NCBI GenBank assembly: GCA_965197865.1
Contig: CBDANZ010000004.1
Span: forward strand, 434,001 to 498,000
DNA: 64,000 nucleotides
Reading direction: 5' to 3'
From: CBDANZ01 sp965197865
GTDB taxonomy: Bacteria > Acidobacteriota > Vicinamibacteria > Vicinamibacterales > CAVVIG01
The notes under the pieces are model-generated. The model was not told where the DNA came from and did not search any database. It worked only from the letters and a program-made list of their open reading frames with translations. Position numbers and translations under genes: made by a program. This document shows positions 27,174 to 36,557 of the stretch, piece after piece. Within the stretch, counting starts at the first letter, position 1. Each line of letters starts with the position of its first letter.

Positions 27174-27548
27174 CTAGCCTTTCAGCGCGCCTGGTTCAGG
27201 CGGCGCCTGCTGCGGCGCCTCCTTAGTTTCGGTCGGCAGGTTAGCGGCCATCCACTCGGCGATGCCGCCCTGCAGGGTCAGTGCGCGATGGCCTTGGCGA
27301 ATCAGCGCCGCGGCCACGTGCGAGCTCGCGAGCTCGTTTGGGTCCGAGTCGTACACCACAATGTCACGGTCGCGGGGTAGCGAAGGCATCGGGCCGTCTG
27401 GGAGAAAACGAACGGCGCCGGGCAACCGGACCGTGCTGTGTTCGTAGGGATACTTGAGGCGAGCGTCTACCAGGACCGGCCCTGCACCGCTGTCGAGCCG
27501 TCGCTTCAAGTCTTCTTTGGAAATGCGCGGAACGGGCACGCGACTCAT
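27174..27548 (-). CDS. Rhodanese-like domain protein lacking the catalytic cysteine
   Basis: A 124-residue protein with one rhodanese fold: SKEDLKRRLD, VLVDARLKYPYEHSTVRLPGA, and ALTLQGGIAEWMA. The active-site loop, where sulfurtransferases have Cys, reads VVYDSDPNELAS. Asp stands at the Cys position, so sulfur transfer is unlikely and a binding or regulatory role is more plausible. It precedes the polX remnant on the same strand by about 77 bp. Confidence 0.8.
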   Translation of the reverse strand: MSRVPVPRISKEDLKRRLDSGAGPVLVDARLKYPYEHSTVRLPGAVRFLPDGPMPSLPRDRDIVVYDSDPNELASSHVAAALIRQGHRALTLQGGIAEWMAANLPTETKEAPQQAPPEPGALKG

Positions 27549-27872
27549 TGTCGTCGGCCGCTCGCCGTAGTGTCAACCAGCGGAGCCGGCTAGCTCGCCA
27601 TGCGGCGGTCAACCCTGCGCTTACGATCATGGTGAATGCGCTAGGGGTTGGGAGCACCTCCAGGACCGGCCCACTTGAAGGGTAGCGGGCCACTGCAGAT
27701 TGAAGACCCCTGGCAAGAAACGGCGTCGAGGCGGAGCGCTTAGGAGCTGGAAGAATGTGCGACGAAGAAATCTGGGCGTGCAGGAGTCTCGGCGTATTCG
27801 GTGTATAAGGTTGGTGTTCTAGGAAACCAAAATGGAAATCCAGGTGGAAGACACCATTTTTCGGAGGATCCA
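27549..27872. other. Intergenic region between divergent rhodanese-like and S9 peptidase genes
   Basis: 324 bp without a supportable gene. It must hold promoters for both divergent genes. A TATAAG-like -10 for the peptidase is at about 27,803, and a strong GGAGGA ribosome binding site lies at 27863-27868, four bases before the peptidase ATG. No clear -35 element or hairpin was seen. Confidence 0.4.
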
Positions 27873-30029
27873 ATGCGCAAAGCACCCCGCTGCGACCTGC
27901 GTGGCGCGCTGATTTCAGGCGGTTGGGCGTTGCTGGCGGCGCTCCTGGTCGCATCGCCCGTCGGCGCCCAGTCACAGATTGCGGCCGACACCTTCCGGAC
28001 CTGGCACTCGGTGATGTACCGCACCGTGCTTTCCGCGGAGGTGTCGCCCGACGGCCGTCAGGTCGCCTTCCTCCGTACAAACCCACGACGTCCCCTGGCC
28101 GACGACAGTGGCCCATCCTGGGTCGAGCTCTACCTACTGGACGCCGAGGGCCGCGAGGTCCCTTTTGTGACTGGGAAGGTTAATGTGGCCGGCGTCACCT
28201 GGACTGACGACGACCGGCTGGCGTTCCTGGCCAGACGGGAGGACGACGACCATCGGTCGGTCTATCAAATCTCGACGCGCGGCGGCGAGGCCCGCAAGCT
28301 CTTCGAGCACGAAAGCGACGTCGTATCCTTCGATTTGAGTCCCGACGGGCGCTGGCTCGCGTTCCTGGCGAAGGACGAGAAGAGCCGGGATCGAACGATG
28401 CTCGAGGACAAAGGCTTCAACCAGGAGATTTTCGAAGAGGACCTTCGGTTCACGCGTATGCGGCTCGCCGACCTCCGTTCAGGCGACGGCCCCGGCGATC
28501 GCGATGTGAAGACGCTCGAGGTGGAGGGCTCTTTGCGGTCGGTGCAGTTCTCGCCAGACGGGCAGCGCCTCCTCGTCGCGACGACGCCGACGCCGCTGGT
28601 CGACGACAGCTATGTCGCCCAGCGTCTGCGCGTGCTCGACCTGGACGGCAAGGTGACGGCCAGGATCGAGAGTAGCGGCAAGCTTGGTCGCGTGGCGTGG
28701 AGCCCCGACGGCCGCCACATCGCGATGGTCTCGGGCGCTGACCGCAACGATCCGGCGCCCGGCCGGCTGGTGGCGATGGCCGCCGACGGCGGGGAAGTGC
28801 GCGACCTGCTTCCCGGGCTCGAAGGTCACGTCGCGGACTTCGACTGGCTCGACGCAAGCACGCTGGTCTGGGTCGCTGACATCGGCACCCGAACCGAGGT
28901 CGGCGCAGTCTCGATCGCCGGTCGCAACCGGCGGACGCTGCTGCTGGCAGGGAGCCTCATCGTGTCCAGCCTCGACGTGGGCGACAACGGGATGGTGGCG
29001 CTCATTGCGCAGTCGCCGAAGCATCCGAACGAGCTCTACACGCTGACGCCGACCGGCGGCACCGCCGATCGGCGTACGAGCAGCAATCGGTGGCTCGCCG
29101 ACCTACGCTTGGCGAACCAGGAGGCCATTCGATTCAAGGCGCGAGACGGCCTGGAGCTCGATGGCATCCTGATCTACCCGCTCGAGTACCAGAAACACCA
29201 GCGCTATCCGCTCATCATGGTGGTCCACGGAGGGCCTGAGAGCCATTATCGAAACGGCTGGCTCACCGGCTACTCCTCGCCCGGTCAGGTTGCCGCGGCC
29301 CGCGGCTTTGCGGTCTTCTATCCCAACTACCGCGGCAGCACTGGCCGCGGCGTCGCGTTCTCGAAGATGAGCCAGGCGGCGGCCGCCGGTGCGGAGTTCG
29401 ACGACCTGGTCGACGGCATCGACCACCTCATCGCGATCGGGCTGGCCGACAGAAACAAGGTTGGCATTACGGGCGGCTCCTACGGCGGCTACGCCTCGGC
29501 ATGGGGTGCCACCTACTATTCAGACCGGTTTGCGGCGGCCATTCCTTTCGTGGGCATCAGCGACGCGATCTCGAAAGTGGGAACCACTGATATTCCTCAT
29601 GAGATGTACGATTCTCATCACCGCAAGTGGCTGTGGGAGGACTGGGACTATTTCGCGAAGGCCAGCCCGATCTCCTACGTGAAGCGCAACGAAACGTCCA
29701 CGCTGATCCTGCACGGCAAGGAGGACCCGCGCGTGCATCCGAGCCAGTCACTGGAACTGTACCGTCACCTGAAGGTGCTCGGCCAGGCGCCGGTCCGCCT
29801 GGTGTTCTATCCGGGCGAAGGTCACGGCAACCGCAGGTCTGCGGCGCGTCTGGACTACGCGCTGCGCACGCTGCGCTGGATGGAGCATTATCTGAAGGGC
29901 CCGGCTGGCGACGCGCCGAACGCGGAGATTGACTATGCTCGCCACCTGCCCTGGCCGGTCAGGGAGGAGAGCGGGAACGACGGAAAGACGCGAACCGACG
30001 CCGGCTCGGGAGCGACAACTTCGCGGTAG
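27873..30029 (+). CDS. Secreted S9-family prolyl oligopeptidase-like peptidase
   Basis: About 718 residues. A signal peptide is evident (GGWALLAALLVASPVGAQS). Repeated SPDGR motifs mark the N-terminal beta-propeller (roughly 50-400). The C-terminal alpha/beta-hydrolase domain has the nucleophile motif GGSYGGY, an Asp in LHGKEDPRVHP and a His in PGEGHGNR, the catalytic triad of S9 dipeptidyl/acylaminoacyl peptidases. The ATG at 27873 follows a perfect GGAGGA site; the frame is open upstream but without a good start. Likely periplasmic peptide hydrolysis. Confidence 0.92.
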   Translation: MRKAPRCDLRGALISGGWALLAALLVASPVGAQSQIAADTFRTWHSVMYRTVLSAEVSPDGRQVAFLRTNPRRPLADDSGPSWVELYLLDAEGREVPFVTGKVNVAGVTWTDDDRLAFLARREDDDHRSVYQISTRGGEARKLFEHESDVVSFDLSPDGRWLAFLAKDEKSRDRTMLEDKGFNQEIFEEDLRFTRMRLADLRSGDGPGDRDVKTLEVEGSLRSVQFSPDGQRLLVATTPTPLVDDSYVAQRLRVLDLDGKVTARIESSGKLGRVAWSPDGRHIAMVSGADRNDPAPGRLVAMAADGGEVRDLLPGLEGHVADFDWLDASTLVWVADIGTRTEVGAVSIAGRNRRTLLLAGSLIVSSLDVGDNGMVALIAQSPKHPNELYTLTPTGGTADRRTSSNRWLADLRLANQEAIRFKARDGLELDGILIYPLEYQKHQRYPLIMVVHGGPESHYRNGWLTGYSSPGQVAAARGFAVFYPNYRGSTGRGVAFSKMSQAAAAGAEFDDLVDGIDHLIAIGLADRNKVGITGGSYGGYASAWGATYYSDRFAAAIPFVGISDAISKVGTTDIPHEMYDSHHRKWLWEDWDYFAKASPISYVKRNETSTLILHGKEDPRVHPSQSLELYRHLKVLGQAPVRLVFYPGEGHGNRRSAARLDYALRTLRWMEHYLKGPAGDAPNAEIDYARHLPWPVREESGNDGKTRTDAGSGATTSR

Positions 30030-30385
30030 AGCCTAGAGCAGGTTTCCAAGCCCGCCAACGCGGAACCCGTCAGGATGTCGTGCCGGTTGGGTTGGTGGCC
30101 GCGGCCGTTGGCCGCTCGCAAAGCGATACCCGTCCCCTTCCTGCGTCTGCCCTGGCCCTCGCACGCGTCCGCTGGCGCCCCGACGATCATCGAGACCGCA
30201 ACAACATCAACAAGTTCGAGGCGCTCAACGAAAAAGGGGAGCAGGTCAGTGACGGCCAGGTGCCGGGCCGTCCCTAGATTGTCGGCCCATGTCTTGCCTC
30301 CCTAAATCGGGCCCTTACAAAGCCCCCAAGAATCGACTGTAGACCAACATGACGACGACCCATGCCCCGTCGGGTCTTGTACGAA
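30030..30385. pseudogene. Scrambled remnants of a secreted-protein gene
   Basis: No intact gene. On the plus strand 30,197-30,253 encodes NNINKFEALNEKGEQVSDG. On the minus strand about 30,110-30,050 encodes NGRGHQPNRHDILTGSA. Both segments recall adjacent parts of one secreted-protein family, also represented by the remnant at 52,970-53,631 (which has EHDVLTGTQIVGTAF and LDENGEQF). Their opposite orientation suggests a local inversion plus decay. The family has no function known to me. Confidence 0.4.
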
Positions 30386-30583
30386 TCAGCATCGCGGCTC
30401 TCGGACGTTCACAGGTCTTAGCCCGTAGTGCGCGATGACCTGAGACAGTGGAATGCGTCCGACCTGAATCGTCCGCCGCCCTTCGTCAACCTCGCCGCCG
30501 GCGAAATTCAACAGCGGATAGGCAACCCCGATTAACCCGGTACGGCTCACTTGCAGGGCGGTCGGCGAGTGCGTCAGTGTCAA
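30386..30583 (-). CDS. Possible small ORF downstream of the MBL hydrolase
   Basis: A 65-codon minus-strand frame from a TTG at 30583 that overlaps the stop of the MBL-fold gene by 4 bp (TTGA). It encodes LIGVAYPLLNFAGGEVDEG and ends VNVREPRC. The overlap suggests coupling, but no family is recognised and the start is weak, so it may be non-coding or the tail of a lost gene. Confidence 0.3.
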   Translation of the reverse strand: MTLTHSPTALQVSRTGLIGVAYPLLNFAGGEVDEGRRTIQVGRIPLSQVIAHYGLRPVNVREPRC

Positions 30584-31515
30584 TTCAACTCATCCCACAC
30601 CACTTGCACGTTTGACAGCAGGCGTTCCGGCGTGGACTGCCTATAGCCGGCCTTGAGAAATCGCTCCGGCATTTTCCAGGTGTTCGCGATTTCGGTTACG
30701 GTGCGTCCGGCCTTCCTGCCTGCACGCACCGCTTCGAGGAACTCGCGGTTAAGATCAGAGTACACTTTGACATCGGCCATTGTCAGCAGCGTCGCGTTAT
30801 GGCCCGCAATCACCTTGTCGATACCCGGAAGCTGGGCGAGTGTGGCGATCGTCTCGGGAAACTCAACCCCGCTACCGCCATTGTTGGCATCTAGGATGGG
30901 AATTGCTTTGTTGGGGAACGCGTCTCCGGTGTGGAGCGTACGGGCAACCGGGAACACGACGAACGCGTCGCCGCCCGTATGGGCGCGGCCAAAGTAGTAA
31001 AGCTCTACTCGATCGTTACCGGTACCCAGCGTCATCCGGTCTCGGAACGTGCGGTCAGGCAGGTTCCGACCATTGTGCTCCTTGAACACGTTATCCCAAG
31101 ATCTCTGGACTCCAGTGACGTCGCGCATCTCTGGCATCAGCTTCGCTGTGTTCTCGTGCGCGACCACTTCCACATTGGGCGGAAACTCGACGTTCCCTTC
31201 GACGTGGTCATAGTGCGTATGCGTGTTGATGATGGCGGTGACCGGCTTATCGGTCAGCTCCCGCACCCGGTCGATGATCGGCTGACCCCACCCGGCTGTT
31301 TTCGTATCCACCAGGACGACACCAGAACTCGTGATGAAAACGGCGGTGTTGCCGCCACCGCCGCGCAGGACATAGAGATTGTCGCTGACCTCCTCAACCT
31401 GAAGTCCGGCAGCTGACGGACCGGCGCCCTCGCGTCGCTGCTGCGCAGCAGCCAGAATGCTCGCGAGCACGCCGACGACGATGAGTGTGCCCAGGACTAC
31501 ACTTCTCCTCTTCAT
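30580..31515 (-). CDS. Secreted MBL-fold metallo-hydrolase
   Basis: About 311 residues from the ATG at 31515, which follows an AAGGAG ribosome binding site. An N-terminal signal segment (SVVLGTLIVVGVLASILAAA) points to export. The metallo-beta-lactamase fold is shown by THTHYDHVEGN, GRAHTGGDAFVVF, LHTGDAF and IAGHNATLL. The substrate is unknown; this pattern occurs in diverse periplasmic hydrolases. The MBL gene stands alone apart from a possible small ORF overlapping its end. Confidence 0.88.
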   Translation of the reverse strand: MKRRSVVLGTLIVVGVLASILAAAQQRREGAGPSAAGLQVEEVSDNLYVLRGGGGNTAVFITSSGVVLVDTKTAGWGQPIIDRVRELTDKPVTAIINTHTHYDHVEGNVEFPPNVEVVAHENTAKLMPEMRDVTGVQRSWDNVFKEHNGRNLPDRTFRDRMTLGTGNDRVELYYFGRAHTGGDAFVVFPVARTLHTGDAFPNKAIPILDANNGGSGVEFPETIATLAQLPGIDKVIAGHNATLLTMADVKVYSDLNREFLEAVRAGRKAGRTVTEIANTWKMPERFLKAGYRQSTPERLLSNVQVVWDELN

Positions 31516-31575
31516 TGCCTCTCCTTCTTCGGATCGGTTGCAGGTCACTTGTCGTGTCCGGCAAACGCGGCGGAC

Positions 31576-31581
31576 ATTATA
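31576..31581 (-). promoter_or_regulatory. Perfect TATAAT -10 element upstream of the MBL-fold gene
   Basis: Reading the minus strand, TATAAT lies about 61 bp before the ATG at 31515 in an A/T-rich patch (ATTAATATAAT) unlike its GC-rich surroundings. No matching -35 hexamer at 16-18 bp was seen, so the call rests on the -10 element alone. Confidence 0.4.
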
Positions 31582-31864
31582 TTAATCCCACAAGATCCTA
31601 ATCCTACGAGCCCTCGAGCATGCTGCGATTCGCAGGCCCAGCCAGGACGGGTCACATGATACTCCGCTGGGGCGGTATCCCCCGATAGTCGTTGAAATGT
31701 GAGAGCGGTGGCTCCTCACTGGTCGTGCGGTACAACCGGTGAAGGGGCACACCGTCTGCTCGAAGAATCAGCAGATGGTCATGGAGGACGCCGACTGGAA
31801 GCTGATAGAGGCGGTCCAAGATGATCTACTTGATCCTGCCGTGGTCATGGGCTTGTCCCATCCG

Positions 31865-33251
31865 CTGTTGAAATTCAGCGGCGGCTCGGGTGACGACTAC
31901 GCAACCATCCCCGACGATTCATCGAGCCCCAGCTGAGCGTCACGTGCTCGCAACGCGGCGACCAGCACGGGCATGTCCTTACACCCCTTCACCCGCCGGA
32001 ATCCTTTGGCCGCTTCCAGCACACCGGCAGCGACCCAGCGGAGCACCATCGTACCCCCGCGCCAGCGTTTCACGTTCCGCTTCACGTGGCGTGTCCGGCT
32101 CAGGAGGCTCTCGACGGCGTTGGTCGTCGCCAGCGATCGGCGGAGCCGCTCCGAGAGCGGCAACTCGACTACGGTGAGCGTCTCGTCGAGCCCTTCCCGT
32201 ATGCTGGCGGCTGCACTCGGATAATCGACGTCCACCCGCCGGGCCAAGTCCTGCAACAAGCGCCGGGCCGCCTTGATGTCGGTGTGCGTATAGGCGCGCG
32301 TGAGGGTCGCCTTCACCCACGGACGCTGGGCCTCGGGCAGATACTCGAGCACGTTGCGCCGTTTATGCACCTGGCATCGTTGTACCAGGGCTGCGGGGCC
32401 GAAGGTCTGCATCACCGCAGTGTGGAGCGCTTGCGCTCCATCGAGGATGACGAGCAGACTGCGGTCGGTCCGCAGCCCACGGCTCTGCAGATTGGTCAGC
32501 AAGCCCTGACACACGGTCGTGTTCTCCGCTGACCCTTCCCAGAGGCCCAGCGGGTGTTTGGCGCCCGTTTTATCGAGGCCCAGCGCCACGACGATGCAGT
32601 GGCCGCCGACGTGGACCCCATCGATCAGTAGCGCCACCAGCTCGAGGTCGTCGAGCGGCGTTGCCCGCCACGCATCGAGTTGCGCCTGCGTCTGCGCCAC
32701 AAACCGCCGACTCACGGCACTCTTGCTTGTGCCCCGCGTGCGGACGTCGGCCCCCAGCGGTTCTAGACTCCGGCCATACTGGCGCGTGGCCACGCCGATG
32801 AGCATCTGTTCGACCACGCGCCGGGTGAGCGGATCCGTGTTCGTAAAGGCCTGGACGGATGGCAGCGCGACCTCCTGCCCGTCGCGCCGCACCCGCGGCC
32901 GACGCAGGGCGACCCCAGCACGACTTCGCTGGGCGCATGGCCCGCCCGAGACGCCCGCCGCGCGGGCTGATGCGCATACCGCGGACCGCACACGGCCACG
33001 CGATCCGCTTCCAACATCGCCGCGAGGACCTTCAGGCCCGACGCGACGACCAGCTCTTGGAGCTCGGCCTGTGCATCGACCAGGATGTCGACCAATGGAA
33101 GGTGCCGTGGTGCCGGCAATGCTGATTGGCGCCCACGAACGCCTGTGCCAAACTTCTTCATGGCGGCTCCTTTCTGGGGGCTTCAGCCCCAGGTTTTCCC
33201 ACCGGCCGTCTATCACGACCAGCAGGGAGCCGCCGCTTTAAATTTCAACAG
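31865..33251 (-). mobile_element. IS256-family element, inactive copy
   Basis: A transposase frame lies between imperfect terminal inverted repeats at 31865-31887 and 33227-33251; both begin CTGTTGAAATT and share GCGGCGGCTC. The element is 1,387 bp. No matching target duplication is evident at the outer edges. It cuts into a zinc-type dehydrogenase remnant on its right side. The transposase is frameshifted, so the copy is probably dead. Confidence 0.85.
31897..33161 (-). pseudogene. IS256-family (mutator-type) transposase, frameshifted
   Basis: The N-terminal piece begins at an ATG at 33161 (KKFGTGVRGRQ) and runs through DILVDAQAELQELVVASGLK to SEVVLG near 32,920. There the frame is lost by a small deletion and resumes with LRRPRVRRDGQEVALPSVQAF in another frame. 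The remainder contains LVALLIDGVHVGGH, LLVILDGAQALHTAV and TTNAVESLLSRTRHVKRNVKRWRGG, the DDE-type pattern of IS256-family transposases. The C-terminus is intact. Confidence 0.85.
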
Positions 33252-33526
33252 CTAGAGGGACATCCCCGTGGTCATGGCGGCTGTGCGCGAGGCGGCCGAC
33301 ACGCTGACCGCAACCCCTGAGACCGTGGGAGTTCGATCAGGTTTGAGCAGCCCGGTAGCTTACGCACCGGGAACGGCGCGCCTCTCACACTGAAGCAGTC
33401 GCCTGCGTGGAGGCCCGCCGCGTGAACGCGTGCCAGCACCTGATCGGCGTTGACGACCGGCGCGTCCATGTCCCGGAGCTCCAGGATATCGGGTGGGCCG
33501 TATCTGTCTTGGATGATCGCCTTCAT
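33252..33526 (-). pseudogene. Zinc-type/quinone oxidoreductase (MDR), truncated by the IS256 element
   Basis: From an ATG at 33526 the frame reads KAIIQDRYGPPDILELRD and VHAAGLHAGDCFSVRGAPFPVR, the N-terminal GroES-like domain of medium-chain dehydrogenases. After that, a frameshift is likely because another frame continues ATGLLKP. The sequence ends at the IS256 boundary at 33251; no continuation was found left of the element. It starts 5 bp after the stop of the SnoaL-like gene. Confidence 0.65.
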
Positions 33527-33531
33527 CACCT

Positions 33532-33927
33532 TCAGTGCATCGCCTCCAAGCTTTCTCCAGTGGGGTCGTCGATGACAAAGCGCCATGTTCCGTCGGGTTG
33601 CTTGCGGACGACCTCGACACTATGGAAAGGCGTCGTGACAGGCTTCCCATCAGGGCCTGGACTGGTAAGGCTGCCCTTGACTCGCGTGATCACGACAGAG
33701 CCATCGGCACTTGGGAGCACTCTAAGCGCCTCGACCTTACTCGTCGCCTTGGCTGCGATATAGCCCTGCAGGACCTCGCGGATTGCAGCGTGGCCGGCAA
33801 CAACCTGGCCTGGAGACACGACGAAAATAGCATTCGGCTCGTAGAGGGATACCATGGCGTCGAGGTCTCCCTTCTCCATGGCCTCGATCAAAAGCAGCTC
33901 ACATCCTTCGGGTTTGTGTGCTGGCAT
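33532..33927 (-). CDS. SnoaL-like/NTF2-fold protein
   Basis: A 131-residue protein of the NTF2-like superfamily: AMEKGDLDAMVSLYEPNAIFVV, GQVVAGHAAIREVLQGYIA and TWRFVIDDP. Such proteins (DUF4440/YybH type) are small cone-shaped binding or isomerase domains; the substrate is unknown. The frame is intact and starts with an ATG at 33927. It was probably co-transcribed with the now truncated oxidoreductase gene. Confidence 0.75.
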   Translation of the reverse strand: MPAHKPEGCELLLIEAMEKGDLDAMVSLYEPNAIFVVSPGQVVAGHAAIREVLQGYIAAKATSKVEALRVLPSADGSVVITRVKGSLTSPGPDGKPVTTPFHSVEVVRKQPDGTWRFVIDDPTGESLEAMH

Positions 33928-34119
33928 GTCTACTACCTCCTTTTTCTTTGGGCGAGGATGCCCCCTTAACTATTCGCGTAATTATGACCGGGCCAAGACG
34001 CAACGGCGTCCAGCCATCCGGACTTGCCTCGGCAGCATAGTCCCTGAGTAGTCGCGAAGGGCCGATGAATCCGCCCGTCACATTCTCGTCTGATCGGCGT
34101 CATATCGGGTGACGGCTGG

Positions 34120-34520
34120 TTGAGAATATAGCGAAGACACGTCGGTTCTACGAGGAACTGGAGAAAGGCAACCTTGGTGTGATTGACGAGCTAATTACGC
34201 CGAACTTCGTCGATCACAACCCGGTTCCATGGCAAGACCCCTGAATCGGGGTGTCAGACAGTATTTCACGGCGCCGCGAGCCGCGATGAGCAAGCTGCAA
34301 GATTCGCGTGGAAGACGCGTGGAAGACATGATCACCGAAGGTGATAAAGTGCGCCGCGCACGTCGCCATTCGAGGCAAGCACACTGGCGATTTGATGGGG
34401 ATGCGACCGGGCGGAAAGGACATCACCGCCCGCGTGTCTGACATCGTTCGCATCGTGAACGGCAAGGCTGTCGAGCGGTGGGGCGTCGAAGACATGTCCG
34501 GGTTCTTCGTCAAGGGTAGG
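34120..34520 (+). pseudogene. SnoaL-like ester cyclase remnant
   Basis: The plus strand encodes ENIAKTRRFYEELEKGNLG, DELITPNFVDHNPVPW, then a stop, then VRQYFTAPRAAMSKLQD, EDMITEGDKV and, after a frame change near 34,350, HTGDLMGMRPGGKDITARV and VERWGVEDM. This order matches SnoaL-like polyketide cyclases (ester cyclase family). No intact frame spans the gene. Confidence 0.65.
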
Positions 34521-34699
34521 AGTACAAGCTTGATGGCCTGCTCCGGTCAGGCAACTACGCCGCCCATGGCGACAACCCCGACAGCACGGGCTGCTGTATC
34601 ATCAAGAGCGGGAGCGATGCGCTGCGCATGGGCGAGCACGACGGAAAGAGTGCGGCCTTCGCGAATCGAGTCTTGCGTCGGTGCCGACGCGGTGCCAGT

Positions 34700-35137
34700 T
34701 TAGGCGGTAGCTCTCGCCGCTCTCAGATCCCGACTCCAGGCCCCACCTCCTTGCCAGAGGAGGTAGACGCCGGCTGTGATGACCAACAGCGGAATGATCG
34801 GCTCGCTTGGTTGCAGCAGAAACAATGAGGGATCGTTGACGATGACGTGGACGTAGGTTGCGACTGCCATGATGCCCATCATCACCACTACTGCGGGTGG
34901 CACGAATGCTCAAAACCCTAGAACCCCACCGAGAGCGATCTCGAGAAATGGCACCGTCCAACGTGAAACCGCGTACAGCGGAATCTCAGCTGCCTGCAAT
35001 TGGCCTGACCAAGCCTCCGCCAGCGTTGGAACAAGCAACTTCATCACTCCCGTCATAAGGAACAACAATGCAAGTAGGAGGCGGACGCTCCCTGCTACCT
35101 TGTTATCTGAGGTCTTGCGAAGGTCACAAAGGGTCAT
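34700..35137 (-). pseudogene. DoxX-family membrane protein split by one TGA
   Basis: Reading the minus strand, VAGSVRLLLALLFLMTGVMK and VSRWTVPFLEIALGGVLGF lead to a TGA at 34912-34910. The same frame continues without a shift as VPPAVVVMMGIMAVATYVH, NDPSLFLLQPSEP and LLWQGGGAWSRDLR. Together these form a four-helix DoxX-like protein of about 145 codons. A single nonsense codon therefore inactivates it. The part after the stop has only a GTG for a restart. Confidence 0.7.
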
Positions 35138-35336
35138 GAGCTTCTTCTCTGTTCAGGATTATAGTTGTTCATCGCCGAGGAGCCCGAAGTAGAGAACTGA
35201 GAGACATTGTCAGGTCAATGATCTAGCCCGCGAGCGCAGTAAGACGGAAAGGATCTTCATGACGAGTGGCCGGTTCGCCCAGACCGAGCGTGTCATCAGA
35301 CCTATCGACCTCTCTGAATTAGGCTAGATTAGGCGC

Positions 35337-35717
35337 ATGCCGCGCACATCATATCTGCTGGCGGCGCAGACGCTGCAGGTGCTGGGCCGTGAGATCGCAA
35401 GCTTCCAGCAAACCTACGACGTCAGGGTGATTCCAACCTTGGCGGAACCGTCTGTCGCGCTTGGCATATTCCCCAGGGCAGCCGAGGATCCGATGTCGAC
35501 CCTCGTGCGCGCCACGGCGTTCGTACTTTTCACTCCGTTCTGCAACGCGAGCGGCCAGTCGGCGATGTCGGTCCCGCCGTTCTGGAACGCGGCAGGCCTT
35601 CCCATCGGAACCCACTTTGTCGGTCGATTCGGCGCCGAGGCCACGCTCTTCCGCCTGGCGGCGCAACTGGAGGCGGCGCGGCCCTGGGCGGATCGGCGAC
35701 CGCCGATCGGAAGATGA
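35337..35717 (+). pseudogene. Amidase-family enzyme, C-terminal fragment
   Basis: The 126-residue frame (ATG at 35337) matches only the end of amidase-signature proteins: LLAAQTLQVLGREIASFQQ, VIPTLAEPSVALG, GQSAMSVPPFWNAAGLPIG and HFVGRFGAEATLFRLAAQLE. The catalytic Lys and Ser-Ser region is absent, so no activity is expected. It overlaps the next gene by 4 bp, which suggests the two were once an operon. Confidence 0.75.
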
Positions 35718-36250
35718 ATGCCGCGCAGATCCATCTGATGCTGAATCACTTCAGCATCATCGGCAGCATGTTCGGGCTGGTACTGCTCGCGGTCGCGATG
35801 ATTCGCAATAGCCGCGAACTCATCACGGTCTCGTTTGCGTGTCTCGCGAGCGTGGCGGTCATTTCGATTCCCGTCTATCTGACAGGCCAGCCGGCTGAAG
35901 AGGCGATCAAGCATTTTACAGGTGTTTCGGAAGAGCTCATCCCGCGGCACGAGGAGGCGGCGCAGTTCGCCTTTACCGGGATCGAGTGTGTGGGCGCACT
36001 GGCTCTCGCGGGCTTGTGGCTGTTCCGGACCGAGCCGCCGCCGCAATGGTTCTTGGCGATTCTGCTCGCGGGCTCCCTGCTGACCGCGGGCGTGATGGTC
36101 TACACGGCGAACCGGGGCCGACAGATTCGGCATCCCGAGATCACGAGCAGTTACCTGGGCCAGCGCGTCATTGCCCCTCGTCTGGCCGAGGCTGGATACC
36201 GCTTTTCAAGCAGAATGAGAAGAGGAGCACAACGCCAATCCGAGGTGTGA
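35714..36250 (+). CDS. Four-helix membrane protein of unknown function
   Basis: A 178-residue protein with four likely transmembrane segments (about 14-33, 40-60, 100-115 and 122-145) separated by an acidic loop (FTGVSEELIPRHEEAAQF). The motif TANRGRQIRHPEI follows the last helix. After it the sequence becomes basic and may be non-native, since a recombinase fragment overlaps on the other strand from 36206. I do not recognise a function. Confidence 0.65.
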   Translation: MNAAQIHLMLNHFSIIGSMFGLVLLAVAMIRNSRELITVSFACLASVAVISIPVYLTGQPAEEAIKHFTGVSEELIPRHEEAAQFAFTGIECVGALALAGLWLFRTEPPPQWFLAILLAGSLLTAGVMVYTANRGRQIRHPEITSSYLGQRVIAPRLAEAGYRFSSRMRRGAQRQSEV

Positions 36251-36511
36251 GAAAAACGCGGTTGGTCGGAGTTGGAGCATGGACAACCCTAGAACGGATC
36301 TGGGGCAGACCAGAACATCGAACTCCCGCCGCCTTGTGTCCCAAATCAGGGCATCGAGCGCCGGCCGACGGTCCTTGGCGCCACTGACGCCAGGGTCGAC
36401 GTATTCGACTGCGGTCCAGCGGCGCGCCTCAACGTAGCGCCGGAGCTCCTGTAGCTGGTTCTCGGGTTCCTGATCGAAGATGCTGATACGGGCGTAAATG
36501 GCGGCGCGCAA
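36206..36511 (-). pseudogene. Serine recombinase (resolvase), N-terminal fragment
   Basis: From an ATG at 36511 the frame reads MRAAIYARIS with the catalytic Ser, then QEPENQLQELRRYVEARRW and YVDPGVSGAKDRRPALDAL, the start of a resolvase/invertase catalytic domain. After FDVLVC the sequence no longer matches the family. The rest of the catalytic domain and the DNA-binding domain are missing. Confidence 0.75.
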
Positions 36512-36557
36512 AGGGAACGTTTCTGCACGTTCGTCGGGACGTGCGGGTCGCAGTGTC

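Noticed and set aside
31739..31936. A 65-codon plus-strand ORF spanning the IS256 left end
   Set aside because: Its second half is IS sequence and its first half has no recognisable pattern; the ORF is created by the junction.
34521..34699. Protein-like segment SGNYAAHGDNPDSTGCC near 34,545-34,600
   Set aside because: It looks coding by composition but I could not connect it to a family or to a start and stop, so it is not listed as a gene.
34910..34912. TGA in the DoxX-like gene read as selenocysteine
   Set aside because: No SECIS-like hairpin after the codon was noticed, DoxX proteins are not selenoproteins, and the codon is not at a redox site. A nonsense mutation is simpler.
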